Shown: one piece after another, positions 47,143 through 58,800 of the stretch | How positions within the stretch are numbered: the stretch's first letter is position 1 | Layout: each line of letters opens with the position of its first letter | Source of the DNA: Hormiphora californensis | Taxonomy: Eukaryota; Ctenophora; Tentaculata; Cydippida; Pleurobrachiidae | Assembly: GCA_020137815.1 (NCBI GenBank) | Contig: CM035361.1 | Coordinates: 3,610,413 to 3,674,412 of the forward strand | DNA length: 64,000 bases | Direction of reading: 5' to 3' | Notes under the pieces: model-generated | The model's input: only the letters and a program-made list of their open reading frames with translations | Database searches by the model: none | What the model was told of the DNA's origin: nothing | Made by a program: the position numbers and the translations under genes

Positions 47143-47286
47143 AGGGTCAGCACACACCAACGTTAAAATTAAAATTAATATTTTGATTATTACGCCGCAA
47201 AAATTTTAACACCCGTTAAACTGGCGCACGAGATCGTTACTTTTAGAATGGGGGAGGGAAATTCTAACGGCCGTTGGTGTGTGCGG
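47143..47286. mobile_element. relative of the AGGGTCAC foldback MITE
   Basis: AAGGGTCAGCACACACCAACGTT, the shared TTACTTTTAGAATGGGGGAG and ACGGCCGTTGGTGTGTGCGG match 37936-38222 with an internal deletion. Confidence 0.65.
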
Positions 47287-47713
47287 CGCCAAAAAAGGCA
47301 AAAGAATCCCGGACCCTGGTTGATATTAGGGGAAAAGGGTTGAGATTGGATTAATTTTATGCGATTTGCCAGACTCCATTAATATTAAACGATTAAACGA
47401 ACTTTATAATCAAAGACACCTATTATAACATCTGCATGTGTAGCTTGTGGAAACACCCATATAACGTCCTCCTGTACATCACATAAGAATACTTTTAATT
47501 AAATGCGGGAAGATCAAAACATGTTCAACTTTGCTTTTTCTTTCCCGTCGTGTTTTAACGAAACAGGGTCTACCTACTGCTAGGCTGGGATGCAGTAGCA
47601 CAGTTCAGTTTTTCAATTGGGGTTATTTCGAGTCTTTTTAGCGAGCAGAAGACCTTTATACGACTTCAGGGGACTTCGCGTGGGGGGGGGGGGGCAGGGG
47701 CAATACCCTAGTA

Positions 47714-47926
47714 AAAAAGCAGCCTGGCGTTGCTTTTTGAGCGAAAAGCTTGGCATCTGAGCCAGCCTTCTCAGCTCCGTCGATAGCCACCCCAAAGGCG
47801 AAGTGCGCTCACTTCGCCTAGCTTTTCATGGGGTGCAGGTTATCGACGGAGACTAGCCTGGCTCAGACGCCAAGCTTTTCGCTCAAAAAGCCACGCTTTC
47901 GCGACGCGCAGCCAGGCTATTTTTCT
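47714..47926. repeat. hairpin of about 210 bp
   Basis: TTTTTGAGCGAAAAGCTTGG at the left is inverted at the right (CCAAGCTTTTCGCTCAAAAA), and GAGCCAGCC, CCGTCGATAG and ACCCCA are mirrored too, around GCGAAGTGCGCTCACTTCGC at the centre. Confidence 0.75.
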
Positions 47927-49368
47927 ATCTCTTACTATGTTTTGACAGAGGGGAGGGGGGTCTTTAAATCAATATACAGTAGTTATAACTGCAGTTCCCC
48001 AATGGTGTATTATTTTAATAGATATATAGTTGTAGAAATTCGGTCCGACAACTATTAGAGGGGGGAATGATCCTCGGGCCTGTCCTAGGTAATTAAGGGC
48101 AGCCGTCTTTAGTGCGCGACGTGGTGGGCGGGTCATTAGTTGAGGTGCATCATGGTGGGTGGGAATTAATAAATCCCAATTACTATATAGTATATTTAGT
48201 AGTACTCTATCTTCTATAACAGTATTACTTGCTATAGGCTTCAATGGGACAACAGTGTCAATAATTCGGTATGGAGAGGGGCTAAGGCGTTTCTCTCTCT
48301 CTTCTTTTCTCCTCTATAATCCTTCCATTCAAGGAGAAGAGAGAGAGAGAGGAGAGATGAGAGAAGAGAGAGAAGTAGAGATTGGAGAGAGCAGAGAGAT
48401 AGAGACGAGCGGAAGAGAGGGAGAGAGACAGGAGGCATATTGATACGGAGACCGACGAGAGAGGACAGAGGACGGAGAAGACGCGTGCTTAAGGAGAGAG
48501 AGGCGAGAGGAGCAATTAGAGATAGAGAAGTAGGAAAGAGAGTATCTCGATCGCCGTCGATGGCTCGAGTATAGATCAGATATCAGCCTCATCTCTCGTC
48601 TCTCTCTCCCCGTGATACTGAGCTCTTTCGCTCTCTCTCTATTCTTGCCTCTCCCTCAAATAGAAAGATGACACTACTGTCACAGTGTCACAGTGGGTCA
48701 AACTAGGCCCCGGCCAGAGAAATCACACGTTTGTTAATTTCTTTTGTGTAGGTTTTCCTAGGCGATTCTTGTAACGTGCAGCAATTTCTTGTATTTGGTA
48801 CGAGGGCAATATATCGAGAACCGAGTTAAACTCGCACCGGAGCCAACCATTCGAGCTGAACATATCATTGTTAGTGAGGGCTATTTGCCCCAAATGGTAC
48901 TATATTTCATGATGACAATGAACTAATTGAAACTCGATGATCTTCCCGCATCGATTTGTTTTGTTCAACCCGTGCGCGAATGGCAGTCTACCTTGGCCTT
49001 GGCAAGGATCGATATGATATCCCTTGAATTGTTTTGCTCAAACCGGGGATCGATCAGACCTTGATCTGAATCCGATATATAGCCGCATGAAATAATACTG
49101 CTATATAGTTATTATGACCGTACTGTCACACAATTCTGGGCTTTATTCAATGAACGAATCGGAATTAGATGTGGTCGTAAGAAAGGAAACAATTCACTAT
49201 CATGATAGTTCCAGACCAGCCCTGTTTCAAGAAAATAAAACAATACACACCTAGGTTACATTGTCTTGTTCAGACTCGTCGCTGCGAGAGAGTCTCGTAC
49301 CTGTATGGCGCCATGGCAGAGTGGCGACAATATGGTTATCAGGGTAGGGGAAAAAGGAGAGAGGAGAG

Positions 49369-49374
49369 AGTGAG

Positions 49375-49461
<87 letters not shown>

Positions 49462-49509
49462 AGAGGGAGGAGAGAGAGAGAGAGAGAGAGAGTAGGAGAG
49501 AGAGAGGAG

Positions 49510-49540
<31 letters not shown>

Positions 49541-49579
49541 CGAGAGTATGAGGAGCCTCGCTATATCTCTCCTCTCTCT

Positions 49580-49633
<54 letters not shown>

Positions 49634-49663
49634 TCTCTTTCTCTCTCTCTCTCTCTCTATCAC
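49369..49663. repeat. GA run facing a CT run (inverted microsatellites)
   Basis: About 180 bp of AG is followed by a short spacer (about 49540-49560) and about 100 bp of CT, so the strand can fold back on itself. Confidence 0.9.
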
Positions 49664-49736
49664 ATGAGTTATTGTACCATCGGTGCACGTGAACTCAGGG
49701 CGACAAATATCCGCATTAAACACATGTTTAGACAAT

Positions 49737-49890
49737 GTCTATTAGGCACGCTTTACCCCCTCCCAGCTATTGAAACAAGTCGGTGGCAGGGTGTTATGCA
49801 GCTCCTGCCTATTTTGCAGCGACGACATGAACTGAGGTGTTCCTCCAGTACAAGCTGCTTCCTTGTAATTACTTGTTTTGATAGATTCAC
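49737..49890. repeat. duplicated segment, copy 1 of 2
   Basis: CCCAGCTATTGAAACAAGTCG and the flanking 120 bp recur at 50449-50590 in the same direction, both followed by AATTACTTGTTTTGAT-like text. Function unknown. Confidence 0.6.
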
Positions 49891-50448
49891 AATTCGTATC
49901 TATTCTTAATTAATAAAGTAGAAATGCGTGGTGGTAAATTTAGCACTTTCAGCTTTCCTCGGTTTGATCGATCATCAGATAAATGTAGCACTATTCGGTC
50001 AAGTTGGGCTACTGCAACTGACAGCTCAGACTAGATATATTAACTGATTCACTGAAAAGCAGTTTATCCAAAAAATCTCTGCGTGATATTGTGACAAATG
50101 AACTATTGCGAGACAGTAGATTAGTATATGCTTGTCCCCTAAAATTCCAATGATTACATCATCCCAATCGAAAACTCATCTACCGTTACTAATTTGTGTC
50201 CCAACCCCCTGGCATGGCGGCCGTGGAGGTGTGGTATGGTCTGGTCCTTTGGGTGCCATTGTCAACCTAGTCTTATTACATTAGATCATCGCGCCAGTAC
50301 CATCCCATAGTACCTCAAGGTATTGAAATATGTCAAAAGCAAATATTACCTAATTTCCCGCCCCCCCCTTCCCCTGACCCCTCCCCGATCCCACCCCTCC
50401 CCTCCCGGCCTATAAAAAACGGTTTTTCATTACTACAAGCACAGTAGT

Positions 50449-50590
50449 TAGGTGCGCTTTACCGCGGACTCCCAGCTATTGAAACAAGTCGGTGGCAGAG
50501 TGTTATCCCTCCTGCCAACTCGCCCATTTCGCAGCGTTTTCCATCAGTGCACTAGGCTTCCTTGTCGAGTAATTAATTGTTTTGATATCT
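50449..50590. repeat. duplicated segment, copy 2 of 2
   Basis: Diverged direct copy of 49737-49890. Confidence 0.6.
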
Positions 50591-50738
50591 CCAGTCTTCA
50601 AAATAAATATAGAATTATTATACTAGCTAAATTATGAAGCCTGATTTTCGAACTTTCAGCCATTTTATAGATTTTTTATGATTCCCTAGAGTTTTAATTG
50701 ATATTACCATACATCCATTTTAGTGAACAGCTATAGGT

Positions 50739-51036
50739 AGTCTCTAGGGCAAAGTGGTCCACTCTGGGGCAAAGTGGTCCACCTCTAGGACCATTGAAAT
50801 GGTGCCTGCAATACCACGTGACATTGGAATACTGCACTGGGACAAAGTGGTCCAGAGGAAAAATGTAGTCCAGTCGGTCAAATTATATATAATAGGGGCA
50901 AAGTGGCCCAAGGGCCATGTTCCATTGTTCCGGTGCAGAACATGGGCCACGTTGCCCCTGATTTGATCGTTTCTCTAACAACACCAGGCACGTGATAAAA
51001 TCGAGCAATACTATTGGCTTGGTCCACTTTGCCCCG
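50739..51036. repeat. cluster of GGGCAAAGTGGTCC words in both directions
   Basis: Four forward near-copies (about 50748, 50765, 50841, 50896) and two inverted ones (about 50944 and 51020). The outer ones could pair. No known motif matches. Confidence 0.5.
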
Positions 51037-51875
51037 GTGCAAATTTTCCGAAAAAAGCCTCACCAAATTTTTAAATTGATTAGTTGACCCATTTAATGAA
51101 TCTTGTAGATTTTAAAATTTAGTTCGACTGAAAGGAAAACTTTTCAATAGATAGCCTATATATTTTTTTTTCTACTGTATAAATTGCGTGTTTTAGAACC
51201 TAAAACGTTAAAAATGGGCCGATTTTACCCCAGTTTACCCTATATAAATACTTTTATATGAGTGACAACTCAAGCTCACGAAACAGTGCATTCCACCAAA
51301 GCTTCATTTCATTTTACCATTTGCATATCTCGCTCTGCAGCCGTAGTGGTTACATTTTTAAAAGGATTCAATTTGACGCCTCTGCAAGTTAGTGCACAAA
51401 AGAAGAGAGATTTAGAGAGATTGCGTGCTAGTATAATTTGCAGTAGTCTATTTGCATGCACCATTGCGCCGTCTAGATCATTGATCTTAGCAAAATAATG
51501 ATGGATGTTTTACCGACTCATTTAATTTATCGATACATGTGATGAGTTATAATAGATCGAGAGAAGATTCACCAGTTCAACTGAACTGAGAATGTAGACT
51601 GTACTGACTAGACTGCTAAGACCGGAAAGAGAGAGACCTCTCCGCAATGCCCAGACTGCTAAGACAGACCACTGGCAGGATGCGAAGACTGGAAAGAGAG
51701 AGAGAGACCTCTCAGTGCCCAGACTGTACTGCCAATTAAGACTGCTAAGACAGACCCCTCGTATATTAAGATTGGTATAACAGTACTAGGTACCAGCTAG
51801 GATTACGGTGTCTCTCTTTGTTCCCCGATCGGAGAGAGGGATCAAGCCCGCTAACAGGGTGTTACTAATATACTG

Positions 51876-51946
51876 CAGTTGATCCTCGATTTACCGGGCA
51901 AAACCTTGTCCCTATAGAGAGCATCCCGGTAAATCGGGGTCCGGTA
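51876..51946. mobile_element. pogo-like MITE, damaged copy
   Basis: CAGTTGATCCTCGATTTACC at the left and CCCGGTAAATCGGGGTCCGG at the right. The right end is degraded. Confidence 0.55.
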
Positions 51947-52072
51947 ACAATATATGTATATCGAATCTCCGCATCATAATATGCCACGCATATCCCGTCT
52001 AACTGAAATTTGTAGTAAATAGACTTGCAATTTGATCTATCACAAATTACCCTATATGATCTGCACTGCACT

Positions 52073-52170
52073 GCCGGCCGAATTAGGAAATACTGGTCCC
52101 TGATTGGCTGATAACCAGTCACGTGACCTAAATAACGAGTTCTGATTGGTTGTTTACTTGTTTCGGCCGA
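52073..52170. mobile_element. hAT-like MITE with altered ends
   Basis: The interior (GAAATACTGGTCCCTGATTG, CAGTCACGTGACC) is as in the family, but the ends read GCCGGCCGAATTA / TTTCGGCCGAATTA. No clear flank duplication. Confidence 0.65.
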
Positions 52171-54669
52171 ATTAGACTTTGTAGTTTATCGAGATGAGCG
52201 TGTCTCTAATATGTTGTCTCTTTTATGTGTTATAGGTTTCCACAATTTGAGATATCCTATAGTGCATACTTATAACGATTTTGTATCCGCAATCCCAACA
52301 CGTGGAGATCGAGCTATGACCGCGGCTTCTCTGCAGTGTCCTAGATTATAGGTACTCACCAAATATTTAGTACTGCATAGTATTATATGAAACTTAGTAT
52401 ATCACTTGAGTGCACAGAAACACAGCGATCTCGCTAAATCTATTGAGTCTTCTATTGTAATAATCGTTTGGCACTATCAATTTCTGGCATTTGGCAATAT
52501 CGATCTGGCAAAAGTTTTCTCAAATTGCACGTGCAAGTATGGTATAACTGCCGTCGATAGTTGATACCTATGCGGCAGATAGCTATTAGAACAAAGATTT
52601 GTAAATGATTAGTAATCATATAATAGCATTTGTTACCCGCCTTTATTTCATAATAACTGCTAGGGTCGATATAAATAATTTGGGATGGATTTCTCAACGG
52701 AAACAATTTAGATTTCTATACGACTCGCTCAAACTCTTTTTTTTCTCATTCGGAATGAATAGTTCAAGCGCTATACATCTGGGATCAGTCCCCTATATGA
52801 TCTAGCGATCATACATGTAGAGCTTATAATTATTATAGTTAACTGTATGCATTCAATGTTGGTAAATCCCTATAGTTAGTAGTAATATGGTGTGGTTAGA
52901 GGAGACATGCTCAAGATTCCATCGATTAATCTTGTTGAACATATAATGGTAATTTACCCGTTATTGTTATAACCCCTTATTGCAGTTTCTGTTCAGTATA
53001 GTTATCAGATGCCGCACGCTGATCTATCGAAACAAAATGCTCGACAAATCCTAGCAACGAATAAACATTCCATTTTTAATTCTTTTCTTTTAGGCCTCAT
53101 CAAATCGTTATCTATAGATAGTAATTCAGATTTTGTTATCTAACAAAATGGAAATTATTCCCAGGATTTATCAAGATGACGTCAGAGAATTTATCCATCC
53201 CCCGCACGCGTAGGAGTTGTGCAGGACATATATTGTTCCCCTTTATTCAGAGATTTCAATGCAAAAATGACGTCATATTATGCCCACATATTAAATTATA
53301 TGATAAGGCCCACCCACTAACTGAAGTATAATATGTTAATCTGTGAACTGTAACCGACCCACGCGGGAACTCAAACGCGTCAGACGTACAGGTGCAGGTC
53401 ATCTAGCTACTCATGCAGTTTCCTTTAGATCGACTAGTCCCATGCTTCATAATTAGTTCTCCTGCTTGAATGGCATTTTCGAGCACTTTTTGATCTATGC
53501 AATACTGCTCTAACAGATGGATAAACTTTTCTAGATTTTAGATCCCACTGCATGGACCGAGAATTAGAGGTGTCATAGTTAATTTCTTTTGCCTCTTTCC
53601 TCGATCGAATATATCCAATAAACTTATCCCATACTTCACCAATATGACGTAAATTTTCTATCACTCGTTTCAAAAATTACTCATACAAATTACAGAAGCT
53701 CTACCGATTCCCTATATTTCCTTTCGGAATGACGTGATCGTGATAGATAAATGGAATTGAAACAGTATAAGTCCCATGTGTCGAGGATATTACGCAGCAT
53801 TACAGACAGCTCTAAATTACAGTGTTATATATATAAGTATCATCTTATAGTAAAATATAAATGCGATGACTTTACGAATTACTCGAATCTCTTCAAGTTG
53901 TTTGGCAACCCGTATAATACTGCTGTCCGTTTATACCTTCAGTAGTTCAGTAACTGTGATCACTTTTGACTTTATTCCAGAACATGCATGCTTCCCGCGT
54001 TTTGAAATGCCATGTCGGCCGATATGAGATATTATGTAACTTGTGTGCAGTTTGAAGGGTTTCTATGAAGGAAGTTGTCAGCGTGATTTGCAGTATTAAA
54101 GCAATACAACCAACTTGAACAAACAATTGTGTTTCCATTATCCGTGTCAGCGTTGCGAATATAAAAGTTGAATTGCCCAGACTCTGACTTTTCCAGACTC
54201 TGACTTTTACTCACAGATCGACACGGATCATTGTCTATTGCGCACCCAGACCCCCCCCCCCCCGGTTCCGCCACCCCTGATATCGTCTATTCAAGGTGGT
54301 CTACTAGCTTGCTGCCCGATCCTGTCTTTCCACATTTGGATAGGGAATAACTGTATTAATCGCCTGAAATAGCAACCTAAGTAAATATAATATTTTAGCG
54401 ATATAGTGAGGGAGATATAATATTTTAGCGATAGTGAATTTGAGTGAGCAAGAACTATAGCTATAGCAACTCTGGAAAGATATAGATTCACAGAATCAGG
54501 ATGATTCTTAGATGATTCTTATCTATAGGTCTGGCAGACTAAAACTCAGATCCTATATAAGTGATATAATCTAGATGATAGAACGTAGCTGATTCTAGGT
54601 TTCTATTTTTCTAAATCCTAGGTTCCAGAATTAAATCTTATCTAGTGGCTAATGATTCTAGGCAGGAAG

Positions 54670-54778
54670 TAGGAACCAACCGAAACAAGTAAACAACCAA
54701 TCAGAACTCGTTATTTAGGTCACGTGACTGGTCATCAGCCAATCAGGGACCAGTATTTCCTGATTCGGTCGGTTCCTG
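54670..54778. mobile_element. hAT-like MITE, reverse orientation
   Basis: TAGGAACCAACCGAAAC to GGTCGGTTCCTG. ATTCTAGA at the right and ATTCTAGG seven bases left of the element may be the target duplication, with a small extra piece at the left end. Confidence 0.75.
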
Positions 54779-55330
54779 ATTCTAGATTTTCTAGGTTCTA
54801 GAATTGCAGTCTTGCAGACTCTAAAAAATCCCATATCAAGATTAACTCCTAGTACGAGATAATTCATATGCTGCAGTCGCGATCGATCTTGCAGACTTTA
54901 ACACTTTAACTCCTAGTAGGAGATGATTCTACTAGCTCCTGCAGCCTAGAGTGCAGACTGGATCCAATATTAAGATCCGCCTAGTAGAGTCTAGGATCTC
55001 ATTTGGATTCTCCCGCGTATCATGCAGCTACCGCAGAGTGAAAAGCGTGAATTATATTATATCCTAATAATTGAATATCCCATCTGGAACAATCTCATAC
55101 AGGGCATATTATATACTGAATTTTAGCTGATCTATATCCTCCATAAATATTCTGAAGTTTCGACTCTGCTGCAGTAATCTGCAGTGGCCAGTGCTGCTGC
55201 ACATATCTGAGCTCAGCTATGAACTCTAGGTTGCGTTTGAACCATGAGAGACAGCTTGTATACGTCTTATCCTGCTAATATCTGGTCGAAATTGCAACCT
55301 TCATCCTAAGAAATTAAGTAAGTATACTTA

Positions 55331-55402
55331 TTTAGCAGAATTTAGCAGAGCTAAGATGAGGAGTTATAACTCCTCATCTTAGCTCTGCTAAATTCTGCTA
55401 AA
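55331..55402. repeat. perfect 72-bp palindrome
   Basis: Arms of 36 bp with no spacer, centred at 55366/55367. Each arm contains a doubled TTTAGCAGA. No flank duplication noticed. Confidence 0.9.
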
Positions 55403-55840
55403 TTCTGTCGAGCTCTTATACTTTGTCAGTCATATTGTGCAGCAATAGCTGATCAGTAATATATATTCAAGGCGACGTGTGTCTGTGCACACCTTTATGT
55501 CAAGGTCAATTGAGAATGACTAATTAATTAGTTTGAATGGCTAGCCTAATTACTAGCCTTATTACTAGCCTATAATTACTCTTGACCACTTCCCATTAAA
55601 ACCGCGCTTTTAAATACTAGCTAACAGTGCACTTTCTCGCTTGAACAATATTAGTTTTGCTGTCGCCTGTCAGTTTTCTAACTTAGCTCTCGACCAGGTT
55701 TCAATGCACCAGACCCCAGACCCGATCTGAGCGATGCTGAAAACAACGGGGTTAGCTCCAGAATTATTTCTCAGATATATTAGCCCCCCCCCCCCCGGCA
55801 CCCCATTAACTAATAATATAACATCAACTGTTATATAGAA

Positions 55841-58800
55841 ATGATATTGGTAGTAGCGCTCGTTTTATCGGGCCAGATCATGGTAGCAGCAGGAGGGGAA
55901 ACTTTGGTGGCAGCAGGAGGGGACACTTTGGATGATCTTCTTGTGGCTCGATTCAACGGTACAGTGATCGGACCCCGGTAAATCGGGATACCGGTAAATC
56001 GGGGCCCGCTAAATCGGGGTACCGGTAAATCGGGGTACCGGTAAATCGGGGCCCGGTAAATCGGGGTCCGACTGTATATATGGTGTTACGACATGATTAG
56101 TAAATTCATAACCAGTTAATTTAACATCTCTCTCCCCCTCCACAGATTTAATAAAACTGAATCACATTGATGAGATGGGGGAGGATGAGAGGATGATGCG
56201 AGGGGCTGTTTTCTCCATTGCCTGTCTCGTATCAACACCTAATTGGAACACCACTACTGAGTGAGTTTTTTGTAGTATTTTGTAAAGGCAATATATTTGT
56301 AATACAAATACTTAAATAACTTTAAAATACTTTACTCTTCTAAATGATTAGAATAATTTTAGTAGTGGAACTGGATATTAAATGATCGGAAGATTTTGCT
56401 AAGAATAACCTGACCAAGTATGATCACGGCGGGAACATATAATCAGTTTAGACGATTCGATAAAAATACTAATGCCCCTCTTTACCGGGTGGAGGGGGGG
56501 GTAAATATTTTTATGCACTTTCGTATATGTGCCTGACATATTATGTATATCATGGTGCAGGTGGAGTCTACCGCCCGTCATGACACGTATACTGCCGGAC
56601 CCTGATTTAGGGACACCCTCGGGGGAAAGGCTCTTGTCCACTAAATCGGGGGCCCCTAAATCGGGGTCCGACTGTTATAGTATCATACTGCATAAAAAGA
56701 TTTTAAGATTATAACGGATTGCAGTGACTATTGTATGACAGCGATGTAATTTATGTAACGCTCTAATTTGGATTATATCCAAGCTGCAGGACTGATTTTA
56801 CTTGTTAGTATCTGCAGCAGGAACCGACCGAATCAGGAATTACTGGCCCCTGATTGATAACCAGTCACGTGACCTAAATAACGAGTTCTGATTGGTTGTT
56901 TACTTGTTTTGGTCGGTTCCTGATCTGCAGATCAAAAACAGTAATTTGTTGAGAACGTCCCTCAGCATGAAGTATTAATTAATATAATATGACCGTCCCA
57001 GTAAACATACAGTTCCAATATTATTGAATATAAATAAGAACAAACAGATGGAGTCCACTGGAGCAAGGCCAGTGGCCACCCGCGTCTGGGTATCAGAAAC
57101 AAGTTTTTAAGAACTTTAATCGGCATGGTCACTGGTCAGTCCCAATATACATGGCATGCAGATATTAGGGTTATTTTGTTCAAACTCTATAACAATCAGG
57201 AATTTGTTTTATAAGATCCCGGTTAACCTAGATAGCCCGGATATTTGACATTTTTGAGATTTTAAAAGGAAGCTCGTGGAAATTTTTTATTTTCATTATG
57301 ACGTCATAGAATCTCGTCTCAGCATATGATACCCCTAATTATCTCGGCCAAAGATGCACGTGCTTCTTTTTCAGGGTATCATTATATGATACCCTGTATC
57401 ATAAGGCATTATCATTATAGGATCACTGAAGACTGAAAAGTAGCGGATCAAAGATATCCAATCAGTCAGGCACGGCCAGAGTAGCATGGGAGCTTTTTGC
57501 TCCATGTGCATGGCAGCAGGTCGATTCTGCAGCAGGAATATATTCAATCGGTGAGATCATAATCATTCTGCTGCAGAATGAACCAGAACCTTCCCTTTTT
57601 TGAACCTCTATCTCTCTAATCTATAATGTCAATATTACTGGCCGACTCAATGAATTCCAACCCCCATCTCTCATCTCAGAGCATCAAATTCAAACCCCAG
57701 ATATCTCATATCTCAGAGCATCAAATTCCAACCCCATATCTCATCTCAGAGCAACAAATTCAAACCCCAGATATGATCTCATATCTCAGAGCATCAAATT
57801 CCAACCCCCATTTCTCATCTCAGAGCATCAAATTCCAACCCCATTTTTCATCTCACATCATAAAATTCCAACCCCCATCTCTCATATTCTCAGAGCATCA
57901 AATTCCAACCCCCATCTCTCATATCTCAGAGCATCAAATTCCAACCCTCATCTCTCATCTCAAAGCATCAAATTCCAACCCTATCTCTCATCTCAGAGCA
58001 TCTCAGAGCATCAAAATTACCTTCTCATCCTCTCAGAGCATCCCAACTGTGTCCGGACATCACCACGGACGCCCTGTACCTCCCAGAGGAGCTAGACTCA
58101 ATGAACTCGGGCACAGTTCTGGAGAAGAACAAGGAGATGGTCCCGCCAACAGAGGATGTGCCAGAGGAGGACCGATATTGGGGGAGGGCCAGACGATCGG
58201 TTAGTTATAATTATTGTTAATTAGTGATAATTAATTAATTCGGGCCCCGATTTACCGACCCCTGAATTACCGATATTCACGCCCGATTTATCTGGGTCAA
58301 ATACCGTGCACCCCGATGTACCCGAGCATGAACCCGGTAAATCGGGGCCCGACTGAGCTCATTATAATCATGGCTTTTGATGCACAATTGCCCCAATTGA
58401 AATGTCATTATAACAGCTAAAAGAACTAGGCTCACATTATTTGATAGTCTAGTCATGATGATGACAAATTAATAATGTGACAGCTCTTTCTCTTTCTCAA
58501 TTCTCTCTCTCATCCAGATTATTGATCTTAGCCACATCAATTCATGCTCTCTCTTTCAGGGTACTCCAAGTAGTTTTGATGTCAGGGATGAGCTCAATTG
58601 GGTCTCCGATCCACCGGTCCAGGGTGTATGCGGAAACTGCTATATTCACGCAGGTAACATCTGTAGTTTAAATACATCGTAATTGCACTTAGAGACATGG
58701 TTTCGTGGCCGAGCGGTCTAAGGCGCCAGTTTAAGGCACTGGTCCTCCGGGGCGTGGGTTCGAATCCCACCGAAGCCAACTTTTTTTGGCATTTTTCTTT

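Larger units (their letters stand above)
46913..55840. other. nine kilobases with no supported gene
   Basis: Only repeats, microsatellites and AT-rich DNA. Open frames such as 51262-51498, 53434-53673 and 53751-53945 have no recognisable domain or splice context. Confidence 0.6.

Noticed and set aside
53434-53673. 79-codon minus-strand frame
   Set aside because: Composition is plausible but there is no recognisable domain, no start context and no neighbouring exon.
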